Source: Proteocatella sphenisci DSM 23131 | Lineage (GTDB): Bacteria > Bacillota > Clostridia > Peptostreptococcales > Filifactoraceae | Assembly: GCF_000423525.1 (NCBI RefSeq) | Contig: NZ_AUID01000003.1 | Span: 104,675-168,674, forward strand | DNA length: 64,000 nucleotides | Direction of reading: 5' to 3' | Part shown: piece by piece, positions 43,307-51,071 of the stretch | Position numbering within the stretch: position 1 is the stretch's first letter | Layout: every line of letters starts with the position of its first letter | The notes under the pieces: model-generated | Database searches by the model: none | Seen by the model: only the letters and a program-made list of their open reading frames with translations | Told to the model about the DNA's origin: nothing | Made by a program: the position numbers and the translations under genes

Positions 43307-43581
43307 CTTATTCGTTCCACAAAAAACTTCTTTTTAAAAAACGATGCTTTATAATCTATTTTTAAGCTATTGGCTAAAATTGTCACATCGTGTTTATAGT
43401 ATACTTTTATATGGTCTATTTCAACAACTATATCTTCGTCCTCAAGTTCATCCAGAACCAGCCTTATCCTTGGACCTACTCAGCTTTTATCTGCAAGATA
43501 CAACCTGAATCCAGTTTCAGAGCTGGCACTGTATTGTGATTTAAATGCCTCGACAGCAGCAGAAGTTATCTTTATATCCAT
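43303..43581 (-). CDS. HesB-like selenoprotein (IscA/HesB fold, UGA-encoded Sec34)
   Basis: The frame from ATG 43581 to TAA 43303 codes 92 residues if the in-frame TGA at 43480-43482 is read as selenocysteine at position 34. The context LYLADKSUVGPRIRLVLDEL aligns with the catalytic or ligand Cys (GGCSGPSFGLALDE) of HesB/IscA-like proteins, a family in which Sec variants are known. Downstream VVEIDHIKVYYKHDVTIL matches the family's VEVDGIKFVVD block. A short hairpin, GGTCCA/TGGAT with a 16-base loop, follows the UGA and may be part of a SECIS. AAAGGA precedes the ATG. It starts 16 bases after an ABC ATPase gene, so it is the last gene of that operon. The role is probably in Fe-S or Se/S chemistry. 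Confidence 0.85.
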
Positions 43582-43597
43582 TTTCAGGCGTCCTTTC

Positions 43598-44377
43598 TCA
43601 ATTGAAAAAATTGTTTTGACTGTTAATGATTTTTAGAATTTCTTCTCTTGTATTCCTGTATTCCTCAGAGTATCTAATATTTTCATTCTTATTTTTTATT
43701 ATATCATAAGTGTAAGAGGTATTGAATTCTTTCACTATAGTCCCAGGCCGGTCAGACAAAACAATTATCCTTGTAGCAAGCTCTAAGGCCTCATCTACAT
43801 CATGGGTTATAAGCAAAACAGTATTTTTTGTTTTGCTCCATATATGTCTTATCAATTTTTGCATATTGGTCCTAGTCAGGGCATCTAATGCCCCAAAAGG
43901 TTCATCCATGAGTATCAATCTTGGTTTATTGACCAGGGTCTTAGCAAGAGATACTCTCTGCTTCATCCCTCCAGAAAGCTCATAGGGCTTATATTTATCA
44001 AATCCACTCAAACCTACAAGTTCCAAATGCTTTTTTGTCAATTCTTCTATTTGATTCTTAGGAAATTTTCTCATTTTTAAGCCAAATGCAATATTATCTT
44101 CTACATTTAGCCATGGATATAATACTGGATTTTGAAACACAACTCCTTTGTGATAGTCAGGTCCCTCTATAGTTTCATCATCCATTAAAGCTTGTCCTGA
44201 ACAGGGTTTAATAAAGCCTGCCAGCATTTTAAGCAATGTGCTTTTACCGCACCCTGACGGTCCAAGAACACATATAAATTCACCTTCTTCTATGTCTAAA
44301 TTTACATTTTCAAGGACATCCACATTGCCTTTTTCACTGTCATAGTTAAAATATATATTTTTTAAAGATACAACCAT
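43598..44377 (-). CDS. ABC transporter ATPase, taurine/sulfonate type
   Basis: ATPase of 259 residues, TauB/SsuB-like. The start at 44377 follows GGAG by six bases. Walker A is GPSGCGKST, the Q-loop is VVFQNPVLYPWLNVEDNI, the signature is LSGGMKQRVSLAKTL, Walker B is LILMDEPFGALD, and the switch His is in LITHDVDEA. It follows the binding protein and permease genes of the same operon, and precedes the HesB-like selenoprotein. The operon's content and shared control element point to a sulfur or selenium compound as substrate. Confidence 0.93.
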   Translation of the reverse strand: MVVSLKNIYFNYDSEKGNVDVLENVNLDIEEGEFICVLGPSGCGKSTLLKMLAGFIKPCSGQALMDDETIEGPDYHKGVVFQNPVLYPWLNVEDNIAFGLKMRKFPKNQIEELTKKHLELVGLSGFDKYKPYELSGGMKQRVSLAKTLVNKPRLILMDEPFGALDALTRTNMQKLIRHIWSKTKNTVLLITHDVDEALELATRIIVLSDRPGTIVKEFNTSYTYDIIKNKNENIRYSEEYRNTREEILKIINSQNNFFN

Positions 44378-44421
44378 AAGACACTCCATTTCCAATCCCT
44401 TTATCTATTAATTAAATCTGA

Positions 44422-45453
44422 TTATTTAACTGCATTTTCTATATAGAGGGGATTTACCGCATTTACAAAGGTTTCTGACTCTGGCTTAGACATAAGGCTC
44501 TTTTGCTGGTATAAAAAATCAGCTGTATCTTTCAAATTGTCTGTCAATTTGCCTTTTTCTGCAGATGTCCCAAAATAATCGGGGCTAAGCTGGTCCTGAG
44601 CTGTAAGCCAAAGTGAACCCTTAGTCTGCTTTAAAGCGTCTTCATATGTTATATTCATTGATTGCGCGATTGTATTTACTGCATCATTTATATCTTCATT
44701 ATAGAGTTTTACAGATCGGTCTAGTGCTCTTATATATTTTGTAACCATATCAGGATATTTTTGTGCAAAATCTCTGCTCACAATTTCTACATTGGATGTT
44801 ATTATCCCATCTAAAGCCAAGTCTTTGCTGGTAATTATTGTTTTTCCATCTTTTAAAAGATCAGAAAGTATCGGCTCCCACCCATAGGCTGCATCTATAT
44901 CTCCTCTTTGCCAGGCTGCATATATGTCTGGCATTTGCATGTCCAAAAGAGTCAATTCTCTTTCAGAAATACCGTTTAGCTCCAAGGCTTTGAGCAGACT
45001 GTAATGCGCTGTCGTTGCAAAAGGAGTTGCAATCTTCTTTCCTTTTAAATCCTGGATAGCTTCAATACCTGATCCATTTTTGGCAACCAGTCTTTCTGCA
45101 TCTCCTAAAACTTCATGTATCCAAATCACTTCTGCGTCCATACCATTAGCAATCCCCAGCGTTGCTGAGGTAGAACCTAACATGGCAAAATCTATAGCTC
45201 CTGAAATGAGAGCATTTCTTATGTCTCCTGCCTGAAATTCAACTACATTTACTTTTACGCCCATCTCTTCTTCAAAATATTTTTTTGCTATGGCTATTTT
45301 TTCACCATTAGGTATTTGTTGTGTACCTATGTTAACTACCTGCAATATATCTGCTTCACTTTCACCAGCCTGGTCTGCTGCTTTACATGCTGTCATTAGT
45401 GACACCATAAGAATCACTACAAGTGCTGCTGTAAATATTTTTTTTATACTCAT
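44422..45453 (-). CDS. ABC transporter binding lipoprotein, taurine/sulfonate (TauA/SsuA) type
   Basis: Lipoprotein of 343 residues. The signal peptide MSIKKIFTAALVVILMVSLM ends in the lipobox MTAC. The mature part shows TauA-like stretches: VNIGTQQIPNGEKIAIAKKY, VNVVEFQAGDIRNALISGAI and DFAMLGSTSATLGIANGMD, then KKIATPFATTAHYSLLKALE and WQRGDIDAAYGWEPILSDLL. These are typical of taurine-binding proteins, which bind small sulfonates. AAAGGAG precedes the ATG. It lies between permease and ATPase. A taurine-like organosulfonate is the best guess, but a selenium or sulfur oxyanion cannot be excluded. Confidence 0.92.
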   Translation of the reverse strand: MSIKKIFTAALVVILMVSLMTACKAADQAGESEADILQVVNIGTQQIPNGEKIAIAKKYFEEEMGVKVNVVEFQAGDIRNALISGAIDFAMLGSTSATLGIANGMDAEVIWIHEVLGDAERLVAKNGSGIEAIQDLKGKKIATPFATTAHYSLLKALELNGISERELTLLDMQMPDIYAAWQRGDIDAAYGWEPILSDLLKDGKTIITSKDLALDGIITSNVEIVSRDFAQKYPDMVTKYIRALDRSVKLYNEDINDAVNTIAQSMNITYEDALKQTKGSLWLTAQDQLSPDYFGTSAEKGKLTDNLKDTADFLYQQKSLMSKPESETFVNAVNPLYIENAVK

Positions 45454-45489
45454 AAAATATCTCCTTTTTAATTTATAATTATTTTTTCC

Positions 45490-46266
45490 TTATTCTTTAC
45501 CTTTCCAAGGAACAATTTTGTGTTCTGCAAGCTGTATAGCCTTGTCCAGAAAAAAGCCCGTTATTCCCATTATGATAATGCCTAAAAATATAATATCGCT
45601 CCTCAAATATCTGCTTGCATCAAGTACCATCCATCCTATGCCTGAATTTGCTGCAACCATTTCAGCTGATACCAGGGTTGTATAGGCAACGCCAAGCGAC
45701 GTCCTGAGCCCAGTAAAAATATCTGGCAAACAAGCAGGAAATATTACATGGGTGATTATCTGGGTTTTAGAGGCCCCCACCGTGAGTGCACTGTTTATAT
45801 AGTCCTCTTTTATTTTTACAACTGCTGATAGGCAGGAAATATATGCGGGTGCAAAACATGCCAGATATAAAAGTGAAATTTTGGAATCATTCTCAATCCC
45901 CATCCACAAAACCAGCAGGGTGTAATAGGCAAGTGGAGGAAGGGGTCTGTAGAATTCTATCACCGGTTCAAAAACCGCTCTTATTTTGGAATTATATCCG
46001 CTTGCAATCCCTAAAGGTACTGCAGTTACACAAGAAAGAAAAAAGGCAATAACGAGTCTTTTCATACTCTCGCCCAAATGCTCCACCAAAGTGAAGTTTT
46101 TGTAACCATTTTCCATAATTTCAACAAAAGCTGCAAATACTGCTCGCGGAGTCGGAACTAAGTTTTGATCAATTAATCCCAATTCAGAAACAATAAACCA
46201 TAAAAACAAAATGGAAGCTACTGTTCCAAATGACAATATTTTTTCAGTTGCAGTTTTTTTGTACAT
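45490..46266 (-). CDS. ABC transporter permease, taurine/sulfonate (TauC/SsuC) type
   Basis: Permease of 258 residues with about six helices, first gene of the ABC-HesB operon. The family stretch PVIEFYRPLPPLAYYTLLVLW is followed by the EAA-type loop SALTVGASKTQIITHVIFPA near residue 165. AAGGG precedes the ATG. The operon runs permease, binding protein, ATPase, HesB-like selenoprotein. The 206-bp gap upstream holds the shared element (copy B) and the divergent promoter of the hydrogenase-sensor operon. Confidence 0.92.
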   Translation of the reverse strand: MYKKTATEKILSFGTVASILFLWFIVSELGLIDQNLVPTPRAVFAAFVEIMENGYKNFTLVEHLGESMKRLVIAFFLSCVTAVPLGIASGYNSKIRAVFEPVIEFYRPLPPLAYYTLLVLWMGIENDSKISLLYLACFAPAYISCLSAVVKIKEDYINSALTVGASKTQIITHVIFPACLPDIFTGLRTSLGVAYTTLVSAEMVAANSGIGWMVLDASRYLRSDIIFLGIIIMGITGFFLDKAIQLAEHKIVPWKGKE

Positions 46267-46351
46267 TTAAAATTCCCTTCTTCATATAATCTTATATTTA
46301 TCTATTGTTAATTTTATCTCAATTTAATATACCATATTCTTATTTAGTTTC

Positions 46352-46393
46352 ATAATAAGTAACTTTTATGAAGCATAAGCAATCCTTATGAAG
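46352..46393. promoter_or_regulatory. Shared regulatory element, copy B (ABC-HesB/HydS gap)
   Basis: This copy contains TAACTTTTAT and the perfect inverted repeat CATAAG-N5-CTTATG (46374-46390). TTATGAAG also occurs twice, 20 bases apart (two helical turns). It aligns with copy A at 42327-42368 and lies ahead of the ABC permease gene on the minus strand. The same LysR protein probably binds both copies. Confidence 0.65.
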
Positions 46394-46415
46394 AGCAAAA
46401 TCTTGAATTTAACCT

Positions 46416-46446
46416 TATTGATATAGTAGCTCGTTATTGATATAAT
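46416..46446 (+). promoter_or_regulatory. Sigma-A promoter of HydS-hydroxylase operon with direct repeat
   Basis: TTGATA (46418-46423) and TATAAT (46441-46446) are 17 bases apart. Each lies inside a copy of TTATTGATATA (46416-46426 and 46434-46444), so a direct repeat with an 18-base period covers the -35 and -10. It may be a regulator site or chance AT repetition. Confidence 0.65.
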
Positions 46447-46483
46447 ATTAATATAGTAAAATAATTTTAAAATGGAGGTTGCT

Positions 46484-46744
46484 ATGGTTGAAGTAGTAAT
46501 ATGTGTTGGAAGTTCCTGCCATATGAAGGGATCCTACAGGGTTGTCCAGACTTTTAAGGAGATGGCCCAGGAGCATGGTATTTCAGATAAGATAAATATC
46601 AAAGCTTCATTTTGCATGAAGAACTGTGTCAATGGTATTTCCACAAGTGTAGACGGACACCTTATTTCGGGCGTCAACATATCAAATGCTCCAGATAGAT
46701 TTTTAGAATACATACTTCCAAAAGCTGTCTCTGATAATGCCTGA
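46484..46744 (+). CDS. Thioredoxin-like [2Fe-2S] ferredoxin (NuoE/HydC type)
   Basis: Small electron carrier of 86 residues. The start at 46484 follows GGAGG by five bases. The four ligands of a thioredoxin-fold [2Fe-2S] cluster are CVGSSCHMKG near residue 7 and SFCMKNCVNG near 45. Such proteins deliver electrons to or from [FeFe]-hydrogenases. It is the first gene of a long operon and stands 11 bases before the HydS-like gene, so it is the likely electron partner of that sensor. Confidence 0.88.
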   Translation: MVEVVICVGSSCHMKGSYRVVQTFKEMAQEHGISDKINIKASFCMKNCVNGISTSVDGHLISGVNISNAPDRFLEYILPKAVSDNA

Positions 46745-46755
46745 AAGGAGATTCA

Positions 46756-48522
46756 ATGTCCTATATAAACCTTAATCCTGGCAGCTGCCAGGCCTGCTAC
46801 AGATGTATAAGAGAATGCCCCGTTAAATCCATACAGTTTAAGGATGACAATGCTACGATAATAGAAAACGAATGTATACTCTGCGGTAAATGCATAGAGG
46901 TCTGCCCTCATCAGGCTAAATTTATACAAAGCGAACTCTATAATGTCCAGGCTCTGATAGCTTCTGGAAAAAAAGTCATAGCTTCGGTTGCTCCTTCTTA
47001 CAAGGCTTGGTCAGAAACCAGCTTTGAACATCTCAGGGAACAGCTTTTGGATCTGGGTTTTGCCGATGCTCAAGAAACTGTAATAGGGGCAAGCATGGTA
47101 AATCACGATTATATACGCCTGATGAAAGAAGGCTCTATGCCTGTAATAATAACCAGCGCCTGTCCTTCTGTAGTCATGCTTATAGAGCGTCACTATCCTT
47201 CTTTAATAGGCCTTATTGCCCCTACACTCTCTCCTATGATGGCTCATGCAAAACTCATAAGAAGAACTCAAGAAGACCCACATGTGGTATTCATAGGCCC
47301 CTGCATAAGCAAAAAATATGAACCCTCTGACATACTGCTCAGCGGTTATATAGACAACGTACTTACCTTTGATGAAATAGACAGCTGGCTCGGTGCTGAA
47401 ACTGCAAGCGAACCAGGAAAAATGAAGAGTCAATCAGATAATAAAGACTCTGGCTCTCCTCTTGTTAATGGGCTTATGGATACCTCAGTCCGGTTGTATC
47501 CGCGTTCTAGAGGAGTGATTGACTCTCTTGAAGCAATTGAACCTTTTGATGGCTATCTTAGCATTGCAATTGACGGCGCAAGGGACTGTATTGATATGTT
47601 CTCTTATCTTGACGAATGTATAAGAAGTGGTAATATGGCTGAGGACAAACTCTTTATAGAAGCTAATATCTGCAAGGGGGCCTGCATGAACGGACCCATA
47701 TTTAAAATCGCTAAAAAGCGGACCGTATTTGCAAGCAGCAGGCTCTCTAAAAAAGCTGAACCTCATGACATGCTGGCTCGTGACATGCTGGCTCGTGATA
47801 TTGATGATATATATGATATTTCCCTTGAAAGGCAATACCTCAACAGGAAACCTGCAGTTAAAGAACCTACTACAGATGAAATAACTGCCATACTTGCTCA
47901 GATGGGTAAACACAGGCCAGAAGACGAGCTCAACTGTGGAACGTGCGGCTACCTTACTTGCAAGAGCAAGGCTGAAGCCGTATTTTTGGGCAAGGCAGAC
48001 ATAAAGATGTGTCTTCCCTTCTTCAGAAAGAAAGCTGAGAATTTTTCAAATGTCATCATAGAACATTCTCCTAATGGAATCGTCGCACTTGATAGAGATC
48101 ATTTTGTAGTTGATATAAATCCAATGGCTGCAAGTATTTATAAGGTCGACGAATCAGAAATAATAGGTGGGATAATCCCTGAGCTCTATGACGATGATTC
48201 TTTTGACTTGTCTCGCCAAACTGGAGCTCCTGTAATGCAAAATCTCAAACTTAATATCCTGGATATGGAAATCTACGTTGAAAAGACAATGGTATATATA
48301 AAAGAGCACGACACCTTTGTAGCCTTTATAAAGGATACCTCAGCAGAAGAACTTCACAAAGACCATATAATGAACATGAGAATACACACCGCTGATGTTA
48401 CCCAAAATGTAATAGAAAAGCAGATGAGGGTAGTTCAGGAGATAGCCAGCCTGCTGGGTGAAACTGCAGCAGAGACCAAACTAGCCCTTAACAACCTTAA
48501 AGAAACCATAGTAAACGATTAG
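46756..48522 (+). CDS. Sensory [FeFe]-hydrogenase-like protein with PAS domain (HydS type)
   Basis: Protein of 588 residues. Two [4Fe-4S] ferredoxin motifs (Cys11-21 and Cys40-50) are followed by an H-cluster domain. Its ligands are kept: Cys136 in TSACPS, Cys183 in GPCISKK, and Cys306 and Cys310 in CKGACMNG. The proton-relay Cys is Ala135, as in HydS sensors, so H2 turnover should be poor and sensing likely. A four-Cys cluster motif (CGTCGYLTC at 394-402 and Cys419) and a PAS domain (about 435-540) end the chain. A SpoIIE phosphatase follows. A perfect 15-bp tandem duplication at 47767-47796 repeats five codons (DMLAR). Confidence 0.88.
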   Translation: MSYINLNPGSCQACYRCIRECPVKSIQFKDDNATIIENECILCGKCIEVCPHQAKFIQSELYNVQALIASGKKVIASVAPSYKAWSETSFEHLREQLLDLGFADAQETVIGASMVNHDYIRLMKEGSMPVIITSACPSVVMLIERHYPSLIGLIAPTLSPMMAHAKLIRRTQEDPHVVFIGPCISKKYEPSDILLSGYIDNVLTFDEIDSWLGAETASEPGKMKSQSDNKDSGSPLVNGLMDTSVRLYPRSRGVIDSLEAIEPFDGYLSIAIDGARDCIDMFSYLDECIRSGNMAEDKLFIEANICKGACMNGPIFKIAKKRTVFASSRLSKKAEPHDMLARDMLARDIDDIYDISLERQYLNRKPAVKEPTTDEITAILAQMGKHRPEDELNCGTCGYLTCKSKAEAVFLGKADIKMCLPFFRKKAENFSNVIIEHSPNGIVALDRDHFVVDINPMAASIYKVDESEIIGGIIPELYDDDSFDLSRQTGAPVMQNLKLNILDMEIYVEKTMVYIKEHDTFVAFIKDTSAEELHKDHIMNMRIHTADVTQNVIEKQMRVVQEIASLLGETAAETKLALNNLKETIVND

Positions 48523-48530
48523 GAGGCCTT

Positions 48531-49700
48531 GTGGAGATTTACGTAGATGCTGCATATGAAAGCCTTAACCACCATGGAGAAGAACTCTGTGGAGACAAAG
48601 TGGAGTTTGTAAGACAGGATAATTCCTTTGTGGCCGTCCTTGCCGATGGCCTCGGAAGTGGGGTAAAAGCCAACATACTGTCCACCCTCACAAGCAAGAT
48701 CATTGCTACTATGCTGCTTGGAGGCGCAAAACTAACCGATGCCATAGAGACTATAGCAAATACTCTTCCTGTCTGCAGAGAAAGAGATATAGCCTACTCT
48801 ACCTTTACCATAATAAGGGTTATGCCCGATGGTATGTGCACACTTGCAGAATTTGACAACCCTTTAGTTACCTTATTTCGTGATAACAAAATGATTCATC
48901 TTGAAAGAGTTCCCATGTCTGTAGATGAAAAAACTGTATACCATTCCTCCTTTAAGGCAGAAAACGGAGACATGCTGGTAGCTTTCAGTGATGGAGTAGT
49001 GCATGCAGGCGTGGGCAAACTCCTGGATCTGGGATGGCAATATGAAAATATAGTTAAATTTATAAGTGAGCATATAAGCCCGGAAATATGCCCCCTGGAG
49101 ATGTGCGCCAAGATACTAAATGCAGTAGATGCCCTATATATGGGTGAAATTGGAGATGATTCTACAGTATGTGCCATACGCTTTAAAAAAAGCAATCCTG
49201 TTCACATAATGATAGGACCGCCCATAAATTACGAACTTGACTCTATAGTCGTTGAGAAACTTATGCAAAGTAAGGGTATAAAAGTAGTATGTGGTGGAAC
49301 TACTTCTCAGATAGTAAGCACCCATACAGGGCAAGACCTTGAGGTCAACCTCAACTATGAGAGCCACGGCATACCACCTGTAGCTCATATAAAAGGAATC
49401 GACCTTGTTACAGAAGGGGTACTGACAATAGGCAAAACTCTTGATATAATAAAAAAGCTTCCGTCTATGGACCGGTCTGAAAAGGTCATTGCCCTTTATA
49501 AAAAAGATGGAGCTTCACGCCTTGTAAAAATCCTCACGGAAGAATCCACCGAGGTTAATTTTCTAGTTGGCAGGGCTATAAATCCTGCCCACCAGAATCC
49601 CGAGATGCCCATATCTCTCGGACTCAAACTGAACCTCATAAAAGAAATGAAGTCAGAGCTCGAAAAAATTGGAAAGATAGTTAATATTGAATATTTTTAA
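48531..49700 (+). CDS. SpoIIE-family protein phosphatase
   Basis: PP2C-like serine phosphatase of 389 residues, starting at GTG with AGGAGG upstream. Metal-binding Asp residues are seen in VAVLADGLGSGVKAN, VAFSDGVVHAG and GEIGDDSTVCAI, giving an active-site pattern typical of SpoIIE/RsbU. The C-terminal 150 residues form a second domain (MIGPPINYELDSIVVEKLM and on) that I cannot name. It directly follows the HydS-like sensor, which is the arrangement known for sensory hydrogenases. The sensor probably controls the phosphatase, and the target is unknown. The next gene starts 16 bases on. Confidence 0.88.
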   Translation: MEIYVDAAYESLNHHGEELCGDKVEFVRQDNSFVAVLADGLGSGVKANILSTLTSKIIATMLLGGAKLTDAIETIANTLPVCRERDIAYSTFTIIRVMPDGMCTLAEFDNPLVTLFRDNKMIHLERVPMSVDEKTVYHSSFKAENGDMLVAFSDGVVHAGVGKLLDLGWQYENIVKFISEHISPEICPLEMCAKILNAVDALYMGEIGDDSTVCAIRFKKSNPVHIMIGPPINYELDSIVVEKLMQSKGIKVVCGGTTSQIVSTHTGQDLEVNLNYESHGIPPVAHIKGIDLVTEGVLTIGKTLDIIKKLPSMDRSEKVIALYKKDGASRLVKILTEESTEVNFLVGRAINPAHQNPEMPISLGLKLNLIKEMKSELEKIGKIVNIEYF

Positions 49701-49716
49701 CATTGAGGAGGATATC

Positions 49717-50592
49717 TTGTATACTGCAAAAAATTATATACGCGTCGACAGCCTCGAGCAGGCCTATGAACTCAACAAGACCCGTACCAACGTTGTCATG
49801 GGGGGTCTGATGTGGCTTAAGCAGAGCAAAAAAAATATTAATACCCTCATAGATCTGTCAGGTCTTGAGCTGAATAATATAACAGACTTGGAATCTCATA
49901 TAGAGATAGGCGCCATGGTAACGCTAAGACAGATGGAAAAAAGCCCAGTCCTTCAAAAATATTTTGGAGACTACTTTGAGAAAGCTTTTAAATCTATAGT
50001 GGGAGTCCAATTTCGAAATGGGGCTACAGTGGGAGGCAGCGTTTTTGGACGCTACGGATTTTCTGATGTCATCACAGCGCTTATGCCTTTGGAAACCAGC
50101 ATAGAAGTTTTTAATGGATCAATAGAAAATATTCCAATTGAGAAGTTTGTTTCACTTAAAAGAGATCAGTCCATATTGTCTAAAATCATCATCAAAAAAA
50201 CTGAATCAATCTCTTCATACGAGTCTTTACGCATAATATCTACGGATTTTCCACAGCTCTCAGTATCAGCATCACTCGAAAAACCAAAGCCTGATACAAA
50301 TCTGTCTAAGCTCAGTATTGCAGTGGGTGCAAGACCTGGCATTGCAAGATTAATAGTGTCTGACAATTTCGATATTTCAGAATTATTCACATCTTATGCA
50401 CAGGATGTGAATAACAATTCATGTGCATCAATAAATGAGCTGATTGAAAAGTATCTTCTAGATGATTTGAACAATTTAAACTATGGAAGCAATCTCAAAG
50501 CCAGCGCCCAGTACAGGCAAATACTTTCCAAAGCTCTGTCTGCAAAGGTGCTTAGAGATCTTGCCGCGAAAGGAGCTTCTTCATGGAAATAA
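49717..50592 (+). CDS. Molybdenum hydroxylase FAD-binding subunit
   Basis: FAD subunit of a xanthine dehydrogenase-family enzyme, 292 residues from a TTG start at 49717 with GAGGAGG five bases upstream. The FAD motif VMGGLMWLKQSKKNINTLID and the signature VGVQFRNGATVGGSVFGRYG match the CutM/XdhB family. It passes electrons from the 2Fe-2S subunit to NAD or another acceptor. It overlaps the 2Fe-2S subunit gene by ten bases. The molybdenum enzyme genes follow the hydrogenase sensor and phosphatase with no visible promoter, so they share one transcript. Confidence 0.92.
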   Translation: MYTAKNYIRVDSLEQAYELNKTRTNVVMGGLMWLKQSKKNINTLIDLSGLELNNITDLESHIEIGAMVTLRQMEKSPVLQKYFGDYFEKAFKSIVGVQFRNGATVGGSVFGRYGFSDVITALMPLETSIEVFNGSIENIPIEKFVSLKRDQSILSKIIIKKTESISSYESLRIISTDFPQLSVSASLEKPKPDTNLSKLSIAVGARPGIARLIVSDNFDISELFTSYAQDVNNNSCASINELIEKYLLDDLNNLNYGSNLKASAQYRQILSKALSAKVLRDLAAKGASSWK

Positions 50593-51071
50593 GAGTAAAA
50601 GTAAACAAAAAAATGATCATAAGGGAAATCTCACCCGATATGATGCTGATAGATTTTCTCAGAGAAAATGGATATACAAGTGTAAAAAGAGGCTGCGAGA
50701 CATCCAACTGCGGCCTGTGCACAGTCCATCTAAATGGAAAACCTGTCCTATCATGCTCTACCCCTGCTCTAAGAGCTGACGGCCAGCAGGTGACAACACT
50801 TGAGGGAATGCAAAAAGATGCGACGCAAATCGGCGCCTACATTGCTGATGAAGGAGCGGAGCAATGCGGTTACTGCAGCCCCGGCTTTATAATGAATATA
50901 ATTGCCATGAAAAACGAATGGATAGCTGAGGAAAAAACTGTGGCCAGCGAAGATGATATACTGACCTATCTTGCTGGAAACCTATGCAGATGTACAGGTT
51001 ACATGGGACACATAAGAGCGCTGCGAAAATACTTTGCCGCTAATAATATAGAAATAACGGGAGGGAAATAG
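50583..51071 (+). CDS. Molybdenum hydroxylase 2Fe-2S subunit
   Basis: Small iron-sulfur subunit of 162 residues, CutS/XdhC type. The plant-type cluster ligands are CETSNCGLCTVHLNGKPVLS. The second cluster has CGYCSPGF and CRCTGY. Gene overlaps on both sides show tight coupling: it overlaps the FAD subunit gene by ten bases, and the molybdenum subunit starts directly after its stop. The subunit relays electrons from the molybdenum site to FAD. Confidence 0.96.
   Translation: MEIRVKVNKKMIIREISPDMMLIDFLRENGYTSVKRGCETSNCGLCTVHLNGKPVLSCSTPALRADGQQVTTLEGMQKDATQIGAYIADEGAEQCGYCSPGFIMNIIAMKNEWIAEEKTVASEDDILTYLAGNLCRCTGYMGHIRALRKYFAANNIEITGGK

Noticed and set aside
43480..43482. TGA in the HesB-like frame as a pseudogene stop
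   Set aside because: Both sides are well conserved, the codon falls exactly at the family's Cys/Sec position, and the ribosome site and stop are intact.
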